Part shown: positions 1 through 11,025 of the stretch, piece by piece
Layout: every line of letters begins with the position of its first letter
How positions within the stretch are numbered: position 1 is the first letter of the stretch
The notes under the pieces: generated by a model
What the model was told of the DNA's origin: nothing
Seen by the model: only the letters and a program-made list of their open reading frames with translations
Database searches by the model: none
From: Chara braunii
Lineage: Eukaryota; Streptophyta; Charophyceae; Charales; Characeae
Length of the DNA: 64,000 bases
Assembly: GCA_003427395.1 (NCBI GenBank)
Contig: BFEA01000345.1
Location: 1,142,570-1,206,569, forward strand
Direction of reading: 5' to 3'
Made by a program: the position numbers and the translations under genes

Positions 1-826
1 ATTGAACTGGGGCTGGAAATGAGGTCCTCCAGACTGATCCGGTCGCCTTGGTCGTTTTGCCTAAGACATTGAATTGGGGGTGGAAATGAGGTCCTTCGGA
101 CTGATCCGGTCGCCTTGCTCGTTTTGCCTAGGACATTGAACTGGGTCTGGAAATGAGGTCCTTCGGACTGATCCGGTAGCCTTGCTCGTTTTGCCTAAGA
201 CATTGAACTGGGGCTGGACATGAGGTTCTCCAGACTGATCCGGTCGCCTTGCTCGTTTTGCTTAAAACATTGAACTGGGGTTGAAAATGAGGTCCTCCAG
301 ACTAATCCGGTCGCCTTGCTCGTTTTGCCTAAGACATTGAACTCGGGCTGGAAATGAGGTGCTCTAGACTCATCCGGTCGCCTTGCTCGTTTTGCCTAGG
401 ACATTGAACTGGGCCTGGAAATGAGGTCCTCCAGACTGATCCGGTCGTCTTGCTCGTTTTGTCCTCCGGACTGATCCGGTCGCCTTGCTCGTTTTGCCTA
501 AGGCATTAAACTGGGGCTGGAAATGAGGTCCTCCAGACTGATGCGGTCGCCTTGCTCGTTTTGCCTAAGACATTTAACTGGTGCTGGAAATGAGGTCCTT
601 CAGACTGATCCGGTTGCCTTGCTCGTTTTGCCTAAGACATTGAACTGAGGTTGGAAATGAGGTCCTCCAGTCTGATCCGGTCGCCTTGCTTGTTTTGCCT
701 AAGACATTGAACAGGGGTTGGAAACGAGGTCCTCCAGACTCATCCGGTCGTCTTGCTCGTTTTGCGTAAGACATTGAACTCGGGTTGGAAATGAGGTCCT
801 CCAGACTCATCCGGTCGTTTTGGTCA
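1..826. repeat. 67-bp minisatellite array
   Basis: About twelve head-to-tail units of 67 bp, each starting near ATTGAACTGGGGCTGGAAAT and ending in CGTTTTGCCTAAGAC. One unit near 459-480 is internally shortened. Units differ by a few substitutions. The array begins before the window and ends at the broken 3' end of the element A integrase. Short open frames across it arise because each unit lacks stops in one minus-strand frame; I do not regard them as genes. Confidence 0.95.
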
Positions 827-1996
827 CTGATTAGGCCTACCTTCAGTCCACCTAGCCAAAAGATTCTTGATGATGCTATACCCTCTTTCAACTGGAGCAT
901 TTGCTTGGGGGTGCGCGCCCGTGGTGTAATTGGCTACCACGCCGTATCTTGACAACAATTCTTGCACTTCGTGGCAGGTTAACTCCGACCCTCTATCCAT
1001 CACGAACTCTCTGACAAAGGGATACTGCAGGTAGTACTCCTCGATGCAGCTTACCAAAACCGAACCGTTCTTTGTGCGAATGACTCGTCCATCTACAAAG
1101 CCAGAAAGGTTGTTACGCGCATCGAAGATATAATTGTAGCCATGATCCCCAATCGGCATAAAGAGCAAGTCGAGATGTACTACGACCCCCACTTCCCTTT
1201 CTAACCTTGGATGCAACGGCTCTCCTGGTCCTAGAGGAGACCGTTCTTGACAAGGTACGCAGGAACGACAGAATTTGTTGACCATCTCTATCATTCCATC
1301 CCAATAGTATAGCTTGCTTATCTTAGCATACGTGGCACTAACTCACCGGTGTCCTCTTGCAATGCCATCATGAAGCGCAACTATAATATCAATCTGACGA
1401 TTTCTGCCACACACAACTCTCCTGGGGTTTCCCATTTGCCTTTTTACAAAAAGATGACCATCCCTTACCAAATAGAGATGCCTCATCTTCTTAGCCCTTT
1501 CGCTTGCATCCCTATCCCGCATCTCACACGATAGGAGAAGCCCTAGCTCCAGGTAGATTCCCTCATACTCTTCTGCACAAAAAACCTCTTTGATCTCCCC
1601 TTCTTCAAACTCGTCATTCTGGCTTTCTGGCACCACATCTTCATTCTCAGTTGGATTCAGCGAGCTTATCTGATCAAAGTTTCCCTGTAGAAGTGTATTG
1701 ACAAGGAGGTACATCCCTCCCATCAATTCCTCGTGCTTCTCTACCTGATCTGACCCTTCCTCTATCGTTCTCACCTTTTCTACCAGACTATGCGTGCCGG
1801 CTAGTGCCAACTTCATCATCCGTTGGTCATTTTTGTCGCCCCATGGGTCTTCTTCTTCAAAAGACTTGAGCACCAGCTCTGCCTTTTGTTCATACCCCCT
1901 GGGTGCAATCCCGATGGGATGGCCAATGCAATTCGGCACTCGCAAAGACCATTCATGTATGTGGAGACGGACGTCTCCTCTTGATCCAGGAACCAA
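824..1996 (-). pseudogene. Integrase of element A, 3'-truncated
   Basis: Integrase inserts the cDNA into the genome. The N-terminal HHCC zinc finger can be read: HDGIARGH ends the first piece and CRSCVPC begins the second. They are joined in frame through one TGA at 1343-1345, probably a former CGA arginine codon. The core follows with first Asp in HLDLLF, second in VMDRGSE and the Glu in NAPVERG. Reading stops soon after WTEGRPNQ where the 67-bp array starts, so the C-terminal domain is absent. An acidic linker occupies the start of this block (about 1560-1990). Confidence 0.85.
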
Positions 1997-2091
1997 TCCA
2001 CCGGGGGTGCAGCCTCTACTACCTTCTCCTTCTGCTGGTCCCTGTCGATGCGGCTTGACCCATCCGCTCTATTCTTGTTCTCAGGGATCCT

Positions 2092-2763
2092 TTACAACTC
2101 AAAGTTGAACATCCAGATGTAAGTCGACCATCTGGCTACCGTAGGATCCGATGGAACGGAATTCCTCAATGAGTAGGTGAGCGCGGTTGGGTCCACCCTT
2201 AATATGAACCTCCTGCCAAAGATGTAATTCCTGAAGATCCTGAGGCGGTGAAGGACAGTGAGAATCTCCTTCTTAAACTGAGAGTAGTTTCTCTCAGTTG
2301 TGTTCAGAGTTCGGCTTTCAAACCTCAGTGGTCTCTCTTTTCCTTCGATATTTGCCTGAATCAAAACTCCTCCCAAAACAGTCGGCCCAACATCCGTTTC
2401 AACGACGAATGGCCTCACCTCCGTCAAATCATAGTCCGGTGCTCCTAGTACTAACCCTCCTCGAAACTCCTCTTTCATCCTAGCCACAACTTTCTCCTGC
2501 TCCTCACCCCAAATCCATTCCTGGTCCTGACGGACCAACTTTCTCAAGTGTTCAGTCTTGGCGGCAAAGTTATTGACGAAGGTCCTCCAGAATCCACACG
2601 TATCGAGGAAGCTTCTAACATCTGTTATCGAATGGAATGGTACTGGCCACTCGGTAATCTTGTCTGTCTTTTTCACGTCCGGTCGAAAACCTTTCTCACT
2701 ACAAACGAAACCTAAGATGGTGTCTAGATTTGGCTCCACTTGCCGTGAGGTTGTGCTCCTCAA
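2092..2763 (-). pseudogene. RT connection and RNase H domain of element A
   Basis: The N-terminal part (SITDVRSFLDTCGFWRTFV) is the conserved gypsy connection after the RT fingers-palm. RNase H begins at FVVETDVGPTVLGGVL, with the first catalytic Asp in ETDVG, a Glu in QFKKEILTVL and an Asp in LRVDPTALTY. RNase H removes the RNA strand during reverse transcription. The frame differs from the RT segment at 2699-3274, so a frameshift separates them. Confidence 0.85.
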
Positions 2764-4079
2764 GCAAGCTCAGGACTTTATCAAGATCCTGGACGTGCTT
2801 CCAAACAAAGCGCCGTACTCCTGGCAAGACTTCATCACTCTCCTTCTCTCTCAGCCCCTTTACCGCCAAGTCGTCGATATATGGCTGAGTGATATGTGGG
2901 CTGACTGACTGCATGGCTCGAATCTTATGTCGTTGAACCATCGCCACCGCATTAGTCCACTCTTGCGGAGCCACATTCATATGGATCAGTCCTCTAGGCG
3001 TGTGCATTGCTGTCACTGGCATGTCTGGCGGGTAGACTGGAAATTGGTCGTGCCCCGAGTAGAGGTCTATAAGTGAAATTATAGGCCTTCCAGCATAGGA
3101 CTCTGACAACGTGTCTGCGTTTGGCAAACCTCCCGCATCTCTCACAGTCACCGCATTCAGCCGCTGCAAATCTTGCACCCACCGCAACGTTCCGTTAGGC
3201 TTAACAAAACAAAACCATGGAGATGCGTACGGCCCACTCAAGTAGTCGGCGACATGCGTTACGTATCTTGCCATCGAGGTAATCCACTACCTTCTTTTCC
3301 TCGTCAGGATTGGGATATTGTGCCCCTCTCAAATTCCATGGCTCATGTGGCACGATATGAATCCGGATAATGGGGATCTTATCTACGTCCAACCGTCCTC
3401 CCTGATCGTAATCGAACGCATAGGCGCGATGCCTTTTCTTCATAAACTCTATCATCAGCGCCCTGTCCCGGGGTAGCAGGAACTCCGACTCTCCCACTAT
3501 CGACTGTTCCTCGTTCTCTCCATTGATACGGCACGACCCCGTCGTTGCCTGCTCCCTCATGCGTTGTATCAATCCTCGTTCCCGTTCGTAATAAACCTCC
3601 TCATCTTCCGTGATGTGGACGAGAACTGGGCGACACTTCTTATCTATGGGAACCCTGCTAGAGCCGTCCCCTAAACAAGGCCGGCTTACAACTTGTGCCT
3701 TCATCATCGCAAGGTCCCTCCTTCCGCCCGGAAGCCGATAGACCAGCTCCAGTTCCCCAGCCTGGGGACACTCCAGGACTTCCTCCCTTAACGCGTGAAT
3801 GGCGTTTGGATCCGCCATCTCGTGTGTGGCCACTACATCCATGGCCTTGTTTACGTCCGATAAACTGAGGGAGAGCGCCTCACCCCTTTCTTCCTCCTCT
3901 GGCTCCATAAGGAGTCTTCGACACTCGTCCTCAGATTCTTCGATTGTAAACAAGCCAGGATTGGGCCGGTTCCTTGTGCTCCGTGGATCGGTGTTTCGGC
4001 AAGTGATTATTTCATAATTCCCACATGTCGAATCACACGTAATCAGGATCAGAGTTCCGTCGTGTTTATTAAACATCAA
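2699..4079 (-). pseudogene. Reverse transcriptase of element A
   Basis: Two overlapping frames make up the polymerase. The downstream one (2699-3274) carries FVKPNGTLRWVQDLQRLN, the first catalytic Asp in SLIDLYSG and the YIDD box (PYIDDLAV). The upstream one (3201-4079) is the protease-RT spacer and RT N-terminus. One frameshift near 3201-3274 links them. Both catalytic motifs are intact, so loss of function comes from frame disruption. The fold of this RT is the most divergent among the elements of the window. Confidence 0.85.
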
Positions 4080-4082
4080 CGT

Positions 4083-4391
4083 TTATGTCCTGCACAGGAA
4101 TGACCTTCCCAGGAGGATGCCATGGTCCACATTTGGCATGACAAAGAAGCATGCCCTGACTTTCACTCTCCCAACCTCGATAAGTACGTTTGAGGCTGTC
4201 CCACAAAACACTGCCTTGCAATTGGCTCCATGTAAAATGCCGCAATCCGAGCGGTCTATCTCTAATCCGAACCTGAGTGCATCAGCTTCCCGGATGATGT
4301 TCATCTCTGCTCCCGTGTCCACCATTGTTGTGCACTTGGAGCCTTTCACCACCAAATCCACCATGTCGCAGGCCCCACACTTCCAATCCAT
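4083..4391 (-). pseudogene. Aspartic protease of element A
   Basis: A 102-residue frame with the retropepsin active site TMVDTGAEMNII and the later hydrophobic-Gly motif HGILLGRSFL, both typical of gypsy proteases that cut the Gag-Pol polyprotein. It ends just before the RT frame and begins just after the gag 3' region, so it was probably fused with both before decay. No start codon of its own is expected. Confidence 0.85.
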
Positions 4392-4397
4392 CTTCGT

Positions 4398-4736
4398 TCA
4401 AGTTTCGGCCCATTCCGCCTCCTTTGGCAAAATCACACTTAGATGGACATTTGGCACTAAGCGCCGAGAGAGCCTTCCCTTTAGCTCGTTGCGGAGCTTA
4501 GGAGCAGACGCCAGGATCTCCTTTAAGGTCACCAGGTCATTATGACCCTCAAGTAACCTATCTATTAGCTTCTCCACATCAAACCCTTCCTCCAACCGGA
4601 CCTCATACTTATTTTTCCTCTGCGCCACATCGTGCAGAACTAGTTCGGCTTCTCCCTGGGCTCCTCTCTTCTTGGCCCTTTGCTCTGCTCTCTGGTCCTC
4701 TTCTTGGCACATTCTGTCATCCTGCTCATCCTCCAC
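4398..4736 (-). pseudogene. Gag-protease spacer of element A
   Basis: A charged segment (Glu, Arg and Lys rich) followed by a conserved-looking block including LLEGHNDLVTLKEILASAPKL and VPNVHLSVILP. In many gypsy elements a block with this look sits between the nucleocapsid and the protease. It has no recognised enzymatic motif. Its position between gag and protease in the same orientation supports membership of element A. Confidence 0.7.
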
Positions 4737-4809
4737 CTCTACGGCCTGCTTTCTCTTCTCTGGCTCTTTCCGCGGAGGTTATTTGCTTGCAATGGCCTTA
4801 GCCTGGCCT

Positions 4810-6159
4810 CTAGTACGAGCCACCTGTGCCATTCTTCCTTACTTCTTCACAAATGTCTACCAACTTCTGCTGGTACCTCCCCATCTTTCCCCACAGATCC
4901 TCCATCTTCCCTAGAAGGATTGATGCTGGCTCCACCTTCTCATTCTCATTTTCTTCCTCCGACTCAACGACTATGGGCTCTTCCTTTATAACTCCTGCCC
5001 GTAGCCTCTGAGTCACCTCTTCATCACTTTCCACTTCTTCCACCCTAATTGGTGGGTCATCCTTTTCCTGCCACAACCTGAATATGGCAGGTGGTGCTTG
5101 TTGCGTAGCTATCCTTGTCTGAGCCGCCGCCCTAACTCCATCTGGAACCTTCCGGTCAATATACTCTCCGAACTGATCGTATATATCACCGCCCATATTG
5201 GAACAGATCAGTCCGGCCCTTTCATCTTCCCGCCTAGTATTGCAGAACTGTATAGTATGGCCTTGTTTGTCACAATGTTGGCATATAGCGGTTCTCCAAT
5301 CAAAACGGGACCTCCCACTTCCTTGGCTCCCTTGATTTCCTTGGCCTTGGTAGCCTTGGTTATCCCATTGTCCTCCTCGGCCACCACCATTCCTGCCTCG
5401 GCCTCTTCCGCTGCCTCTTCCCCCATTCCCTTGATTACCCTGGCCTTGATTACCTCCACCAGCCACACTACCTTGTGAACTCGGCGCAGGTGACGGAGCC
5501 GGTGCCATGGGCTGGGCTTGTGCTGCGGGATAGCTTGGTGGTGGCATCCTCGCTTGGGGCCCAGCATATGGTACCATCTGCCCAAATGGAGTCGGGCTTC
5601 CCCATGGCACAAAGGTGTTAAACACAGGCCATGGCCATTGCCCAAATAGTGGTATTGCCGCTTGTGAGGGTCCCGTGCTACTTGACGGAGCCGGCGCACT
5701 TGGCGATGCTACTACCACTGCTTGTGGCCCCTGCCCCTTTCCTGAGCCTTGCCCCCCGTGCGTTAAGTTGCGCTGTTTGCGTGGCGCTTTTGAAAGGTAC
5801 CGGGGCACCGGCTCCTCTTCTTCCCAGTCCTCCTGGACGGCTTCCTCTATCATTGGATCCTTCCCTTTTCCCTGGATCGTCGTCACCACTTTCTTTTGTA
5901 TCACCGCATCTTTCCCATAACCCAGTTCCGCAAGTATGTCGGTGACAATCCTCTTCACCCTGGGGTCCCTCAAGCGGTCGCATCCCGTTCTTTCCTCTTT
6001 CGCCTTTGCAGACGCATCTGATTCTGCTCCACCTGGTCCAGACTTCCTTCCTCTACTCCTTTGGCAATAGTGGCCTAGGTGAGCTTCACACTGCCCCCTC
6101 CATGGCTTGTCAGCTTCGCCGCTTCCGAGGCAGTGGGGAACCCCAGGAAAATAGCACAC
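4810..6159 (-). pseudogene. Gag (nucleocapsid part) of element A
   Basis: A 449-residue frame: a charged N-terminus, a Pro/Ala/Gln-rich middle, a Gly/Asn/Gln/Arg-rich stretch around 5350-5450, then one CCHC zinc knuckle, CQHCDKQGHTIQFC (spacing C-x2-C-x4-H-x4-C), near 5240-5290. Zinc knuckles package the element RNA. An acidic tail follows. The gag N-terminus lies in another frame at 6255-6599. Confidence 0.85.
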
Positions 6160-6254
6160 TGCGCTTCCTCAGAGATCCCAGGGACCTTCCTCGCCTTTTT
6201 TAAAATTTTTTGCACGAAAGCCCCCACCGTGGTGAAGTCATCCCTGTTCATGGC

Positions 6255-6599
6255 TTACAGGTCCGCGATGGTTAACAGGTCATCGCCCAACCTATACTTC
6301 CTCTGCACTCCATTTTTAAATCTTGCCCAACTGCCATTAGCTGCGTTCACAACCTTCTCCACCTCTTGGTGGTGACCGTGGAGCATATACTTCGAAATCC
6401 GCTGAAACTTCACAGCGTCAGATAGTCCCACTAGTGCCTGTTCCACCAAGTCAAGCCAATCAGAGACCCGCTCCCCATCGAAATGGAAGGTATCGAATTT
6501 GGGAACATTGCTCTGCGACCTTTCACGCCTGTCCAAGGCTTCAACCAAATCGTCGATAGTCAGGACCTTCCCGGTACCGTCAGCTATGCCTCCTAACAT
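6255..6599 (-). pseudogene. Gag N-terminal (capsid) part of element A
   Basis: A 114-residue frame with the gag capsid-type run FDTFHFDGERVSDWLDLVEQ, then an Arg/Lys region reading WARFKNGVQRKY. This matches the usual retrotransposon gag pattern (substrate-like loop, Trp, then alpha-helical segment). It starts at an ATG whose complement lies at 6597-6599. A frameshift near 6160-6255 separates it from the rest of gag. Confidence 0.7.
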
Positions 6600-6997
6600 C
6601 TTGGCCGCACCTCTTTCTCAAAATTTTCCTATTAAGAAAAGTGAGGAAATAAAACTTCCATTCAGCGTCCTAACTTACCATGACGCCTATCGAGTTTCCT
6701 AAACAGTCACTTAGCGATTCAGATAGAGTAGTACCACCTATTCCATTCCTTTTGAAATCATCTTAATGCGCCCCATTTTTACTATAGGGTTTCCTTTATG
6801 AACTCCTAACCTAGGCAGTCAATCAGATCAAAGATAAAACTTATTACATTAATAATGTTTCTCCATTATAATTAGCCTGGCAAGACATTACGTACTCTGT
6901 CTTTCCTTATATGCCTATTTCTCTCTCAATCTTATACTCGCATGTCGTTTCACCAGGGACAACGGTAGGCTTCCGTTATCCTCGGGAACGGTGCCAC
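6600..6997. other. Non-coding stretch between element A and repeat X
   Basis: AT-rich sequence upstream (on the minus strand) of the element A gag. I find no primer-binding site complementary to initiator tRNA-Met, no LTR end and no convincing gene. It may be a leader remnant of element A. Confidence 0.5.
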
Positions 6998-7614
6998 TTG
7001 CCGAGCGCATCGGTCCGGCACCGCACAAAATGGGGCGGGACCCTTCCGGCCTCGTCACGTAGGAGTTGGTCTTATCCTCGTCGCAAAATGCATATGGAGC
7101 TTCTGCAGGTCGCTCCGGCCGAGTGCACCAGCCATACCTCTCGCGAGCCCCTACAACAGGATAGGGCCTACGCGAGGCACGACTTACCTCCACCTTGCGG
7201 GAGTTGTCACCTCCCTTTGGTGGGCGTATCCCTGCCGAGCTATTAGTCCACAGTACGAAAGTTGATCAGTTGCAATTGCAGCGGTGGACTAGCCGAGGGC
7301 GTTTCTCGTACGTTGTAGCATAGGGGGTACGCGCGGTTTTACGCCTCTATCGGACCCACACGTGAACCGACATCTTGGGGGGTGAGGTCCCAAGCGCGAC
7401 TCATCGCCGGTCGACTGGGACACATCCCACACACCTACACATACTCCACTCTAAAGAACATAAAAAAAAAAAAAACACGCACGCGCATATATATAGTACA
7501 GAACGATAAAGAACAAACAACGTGACAACACTCCTAGTTCCTTAGTAGCCATCCCATAACTCTACGATGCGGAAATCAAATAGGCGTCACGCGCGAGACT
7601 TTAGTATAAAACCG

Positions 7615-7621
7615 CGCGGAT
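7615..7621 (+). promoter_or_regulatory. Candidate TATA box of repeat X, copy 1
   Basis: TATAAAA in the context AGTATAAAACCGCGCGG. The same word in the same context occurs at 41615-41621 and, on the minus strand, at 40455-40461. Conservation in three copies whose surroundings have diverged supports a core promoter driving transcription towards the X hairpin arrays. No experiment backs this. Confidence 0.5.
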
Positions 7622-7734
7622 GCAGGGCTAATTCATATCGACTAGCAATGCATGAATACGCAAGCAGTCACAATGATGGCGTACTATGTAGTGCCATCAA
7701 TCAAACGGTCCCTCGTGGATCCGAGTACCGCTTA

Positions 7735-7787
7735 TGACACTTAAGTGTCAAACTCGAAGTATCGTGAGGGTCTACCCCTTCATGATA
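7735..7787. repeat. Two palindromes in repeat X
   Basis: TGACACTTAAGTGTCA at 7735-7750 is a perfect 16-bp palindrome, followed at 7760-7787 by an inverted repeat with arms starting TATCGTGAGGG. In the second forward copy the latter is a perfect 11-bp stem (41770-41797), and the reverse copy at about 40277-40304 keeps it too. Confidence 0.75.
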
Positions 7788-8405
7788 TTGCACGGCTGAA
7801 GGAATAGCCATGAGGCCTCCGCGGCACCTCCGGCCTTCAGGCTGAGTGCCCCAGCAGAGGGCAAATAGGCTCTGCGAGGGGGAGATCCCTTCCATGCCGA
7901 GTCTAGGACTTGGGATGTCCTGGACAAGGACCTCGAATCCAGTCCCAGGACCAACGTCCGACTAAAAAATCTTTAAGAAGTATTCGACAATAAAAAGGGG
8001 TCCTCTTTCCTTTCTCAATCTCAACCCTAATTAAACTCTTAAGCATGGGCCCCTTAGGCCTCGCAAATACCCAATATAGATACATACATATATATACGTA
8101 AAGGAGGTATAAGTATGTGACGATCACTTCTCACAATCACAGTGGGACTCCTCACAACCATATATATGTGTGTGATCACAGGCAGTCAAATCCAAAATCC
8201 GAACCACAGTACAAACTTGCAATCACATTAAAGAGTCAACCAAACGTCCACGCACTTCAACCAACTTCTATACTCGTACCCCTCGCTTTAGCCATGCAAG
8301 CCCCAACCCTTGTCCAACCAACCATAATTAAATACTCAGTACCTTTGTTAAATGGCCATTCAATAAAAGTCCGGGTGAAAACCTTAATTAAACAACAAAA
8401 ATCAC

Positions 8406-8521
8406 CAAGGCTAAAGCCTTTGAGGTTGAGTATTGAGGATGAATTGGAGTTGAGTCGTGGACCGACGGATCGGCAACCGACCTGTTATCAGTGATAACAA
8501 AAGGTGATCCTTATAGGATCA
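8406..8521 (+). repeat. Cluster of four short hairpins in repeat X
   Basis: Four adjacent inverted repeats: AAGGCT/AGCCTT, CCGA/TCGG, GTTATCA/TGATAAC (8484-8498) and TGATCCT/AGGATCA (8505-8521). The second X copy keeps all four near 51443-51541, with the base changes falling in loops or giving G-T pairs. Confidence 0.7.
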
Positions 8522-8769
8522 AGTTGAATCTAGTCCTGATTTCGAATCAAACGTTCAAGAGGACCTGTAACACAAGACAGGCCAATCCCAAGCTAAATCT
8601 ACGAGTCCAAATCGAGGGTAATCTCCATATCACGATTTTCACCAAGAATCATTCTACTTAACTAATCTTGAGTCTACCTCTAAGTCGGTGTCTAATAAAA
8701 AGGTAAACCTTTGACAGAACCTCCTCTATACAGAGTGGATTGTCAGTTTTTTCCACCTGTCAAAATATA

Positions 8770-9340
8770 ACCTAACTCCTCTAGAGTCTAAACTACGAAA
8801 ATTTCGGCAACGCTTCCCGTAGGAAAATTGCCTTTGCAGAATTTATATTAACTCAAATATGAAAAACAAAACAAACTTTGATTCTGGAAATTCAAATTTC
8901 GTCGAACTCTCTGAATTAGTAAACATTTGGGCAGCACTCCCTTTAGAAAAGAAGACTTTCCAGATTTTACTAAGTTAGATATGAACCCAGAGCAAACCTC
9001 GAATCCAACTAGGACAAAATTTAACTAACTCCTTAGATTTGTAGAAATTTCGGCAGCTCTACCCGTAGAGAAAGTGCTATTCCAAGATTTATACAAAGCT
9101 AAGTTCAAACTAAAAACGACTTTGACTTCTCAAGGTCCAATTTTCGTCTAACTCCCTGAATTAGCAAAAATTCTGGCGGCATTCCCTTTAGAAAGGAAAC
9201 TCTCCAAATTTTTACTAATTCATAAAAGTTGGACAAGTTGAACCTTGAAAATACAAAATTTAATTAACTCCTTGGTTTTGTAGAAATTTCGGCAGCGCTT
9301 ACCGTAGAGAAAGTGACTTCCCAAAATTTATACAAAGCCA
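8770..9340 (+). repeat. ~120-bp alternating tandem array in repeat X
   Basis: Five diverged monomers, each opening with AACTCC or similar and containing TTTCGGCAGCGCTTCCCGTA or its relative TTTGGGCAGCACTCCCTTTA. The two subtypes alternate, which suggests a two-monomer higher-order unit. A small TTCC/GGAA hairpin follows the GGCAG word in several monomers. The array recurs at about 51785-52350. Confidence 0.75.
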
Positions 9341-9626
9341 AGTATAACAAAAAATCCCAGAAAATGCAGAAATTGACCAAGTAAAAATAAACTTAGCTCG
9401 GAAATTGCAGGAATTGAAACTAACTCTTATGGCTCTAGCACGTGGCGAGCAACTAAAGCAACTACCTATCAACTGTAACTCAGACAAAGTAGTAGTCGCA
9501 CTTAGTCTCATTTAGGCCAAACCACAAAGGTAAGTACTCTCACCATCCCAAGGTCGATTTCTCAAACAATAGTTCATAGTCTCTCAATGATTTATCCCTT
9601 TATACCTAGCTTACATAGGGCATAAA

Positions 9627-10247
9627 GCTAGACCACCCAAACTTATGGAATATGTCTAGCCCAACCATGGAATATATACAAACACAGGGCACAACAACTT
9701 TTCTCTTCTTTGAGCATATGACCAGGCCACCCTAGCCGCCCTGAACTGTTTAAGTATCCCAACTTTATATAATTCTCTGCACTTAGTCTTTTGAGGTAGC
9801 ATATAACTGAACCGATCATCTTTAGCTCAAGATTCAATCTGCCCCTTCGTACCACAAGTTTATTCTTAATTAGTACCCTCTTCAATTGGTGATAAGCTAT
9901 AGTCAGACCACCGCAACTTATGGAATCCTGTCTGATTAGCCTGTTCATAGATAGAATAGTAGTAAGTTATAGCCAAGTTATAACCTTTTGGTTCCAGCAT
10001 GTGCCACCCAAACTTATGGAACATGTCTTGGTCTTGAGCCAGGTTCATTTCTCTTAAAACCAAAGCAGGAAGAGGCTGAGCCACCCAAACTTATGAAACA
10101 TGCTTGGTCCTTGAAAAGTCGTTCACAGTCAGCCCTTACAAGTCAGAGCAACCAGATCACCCAAACTTATGGAACATGTCTGGTTCTCCAGGCAATTCAA
10201 AAGAATCATAGCATTGGGCCTCCCCAAACTTATGGAGACTTGCCCAG
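9627..10247 (+). repeat. Hairpin array with invariant loop, repeat X copy 1
   Basis: Loops close to CACCCAAACTTATGGAACAT are flanked by inverted repeats whose sequence differs each time: GCTAGAC/GTCTAGC (9627-9660), AGTCAGAC/GTCTGATT with one G-T pair (9901-9937), ACCAGAT/GTCTGGT with one T-G pair (10151-10184) and TTGGGC/GCCCAG (10214-10247). Two further loops, near 10013 and 10082, have mismatched flanks. See the first finding. Confidence 0.85.
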
Positions 10248-11025
10248 CCTTTAATAGACCCAGTCAACTTCAAGCAATACTGCCTTCCTCCCACCCTTCC
10301 CCTAGATGCAACCCCACAATCTGCTTTCAGTCAAATAATGAAAACTGAAACTGACATTGCGCATACATTCCTTTACTTAGTCTGGTTTTGTCCTGAAAGC
10401 CAAACGTAAGGTCAAAGTAAAGGGGGATGCAGTATATTCAGTGAAAATGTAACAAGGAATACAAATAAGGGTTATATAAAATGACCACTCCAAGACACCA
10501 CATTAATTCTCGTGGACTGGCATAACTCCCATAATAAAGGCCACGAAAAATATAAAGATAAACCACAATAAAGAATAGAGTGAAACTTTCACACCCTTGG
10601 TGATTACTCGAGCCCTCTCCGAACCGTCCGAGATAGTCACCTATCATACGGCTCTACTGGGTTTATAGAGGGGAAGCAATGGTTACCTTTCAATTCCCTG
10701 CCTCCAGAAGTCCTCCTGAGTTGCGGCAGAGCTCCCGCAATTGGTGGGATGACTCCCCACAGAGTCTTGTTGTGGTCCTACAGGTTGCAATCCCGCCTGC
10801 CGCCTTCCTCTCAGAACAAGACTAGATTTAGAGTAAGAAAGGCAGGAGGAGATAGGTTTGAGTCTCTCAGATACAAGAAAGGTGCTCTCAGACTCGCGTG
10901 AGAGGGCCTTGAATTCTTGATGCGCCTGAGGGCCCCGCAATGGTGGCCAGGTCGTGCAGCAACTTGATCAATCAAAAGTCAAATTTGCTAACCATTGACT
11001 CCCTGGCGACTCCCCAAATCGCAGC

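Larger units (their letters stand above)
824..6599 (-). mobile_element. Ty3/gypsy retrotransposon, element A (truncated, decayed)
   Basis: On the minus strand the order is gag with a zinc knuckle, aspartic protease, reverse transcriptase, RNase H and integrase, which is the Ty3/gypsy order. Frames are interrupted by stops and frameshifts. The integrase C-terminus and 3' LTR are missing because a minisatellite replaces them. No primer-binding site or LTR is recognisable upstream of gag at 6600-6997, so the 5' end is also missing or unrecognised. Confidence 0.9.
6998..11025 (+). repeat. Repeat X, copy 1 (uninterrupted)
   Basis: About 4 kb found again at 41011-42404 plus 51418-53842, and in reverse at 39665-41010 and 32883-33102. 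Its parts, in order, are a GC-richer block with a TATA box, a hairpin-rich block at 8406-8521, a ~120-bp tandem array (8770-9340), a hairpin array (9627-10247) and a C-rich tail. No open frame longer than about 125 codons is shared between copies, so it looks non-coding. A very long LTR or a non-autonomous retroelement is the best guess. This copy shows the empty target site used by elements B and E at about 8386. Confidence 0.8.

Noticed and set aside
1-826. CRISPR-like array
   Set aside because: The 67-bp units are contiguous and have no unique spacers; the context is eukaryotic.
574-900. Open frame across the 67-bp array end
   Set aside because: It arises from the repeated unit; the encoded repeats have no domain.
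6900-7000. Primer-binding site of another tRNA type for element A
   Set aside because: A TGGTGAAACG word on the minus strand near 6950 does not extend into a convincing tRNA 3' end complement, and no LTR end adjoins it.
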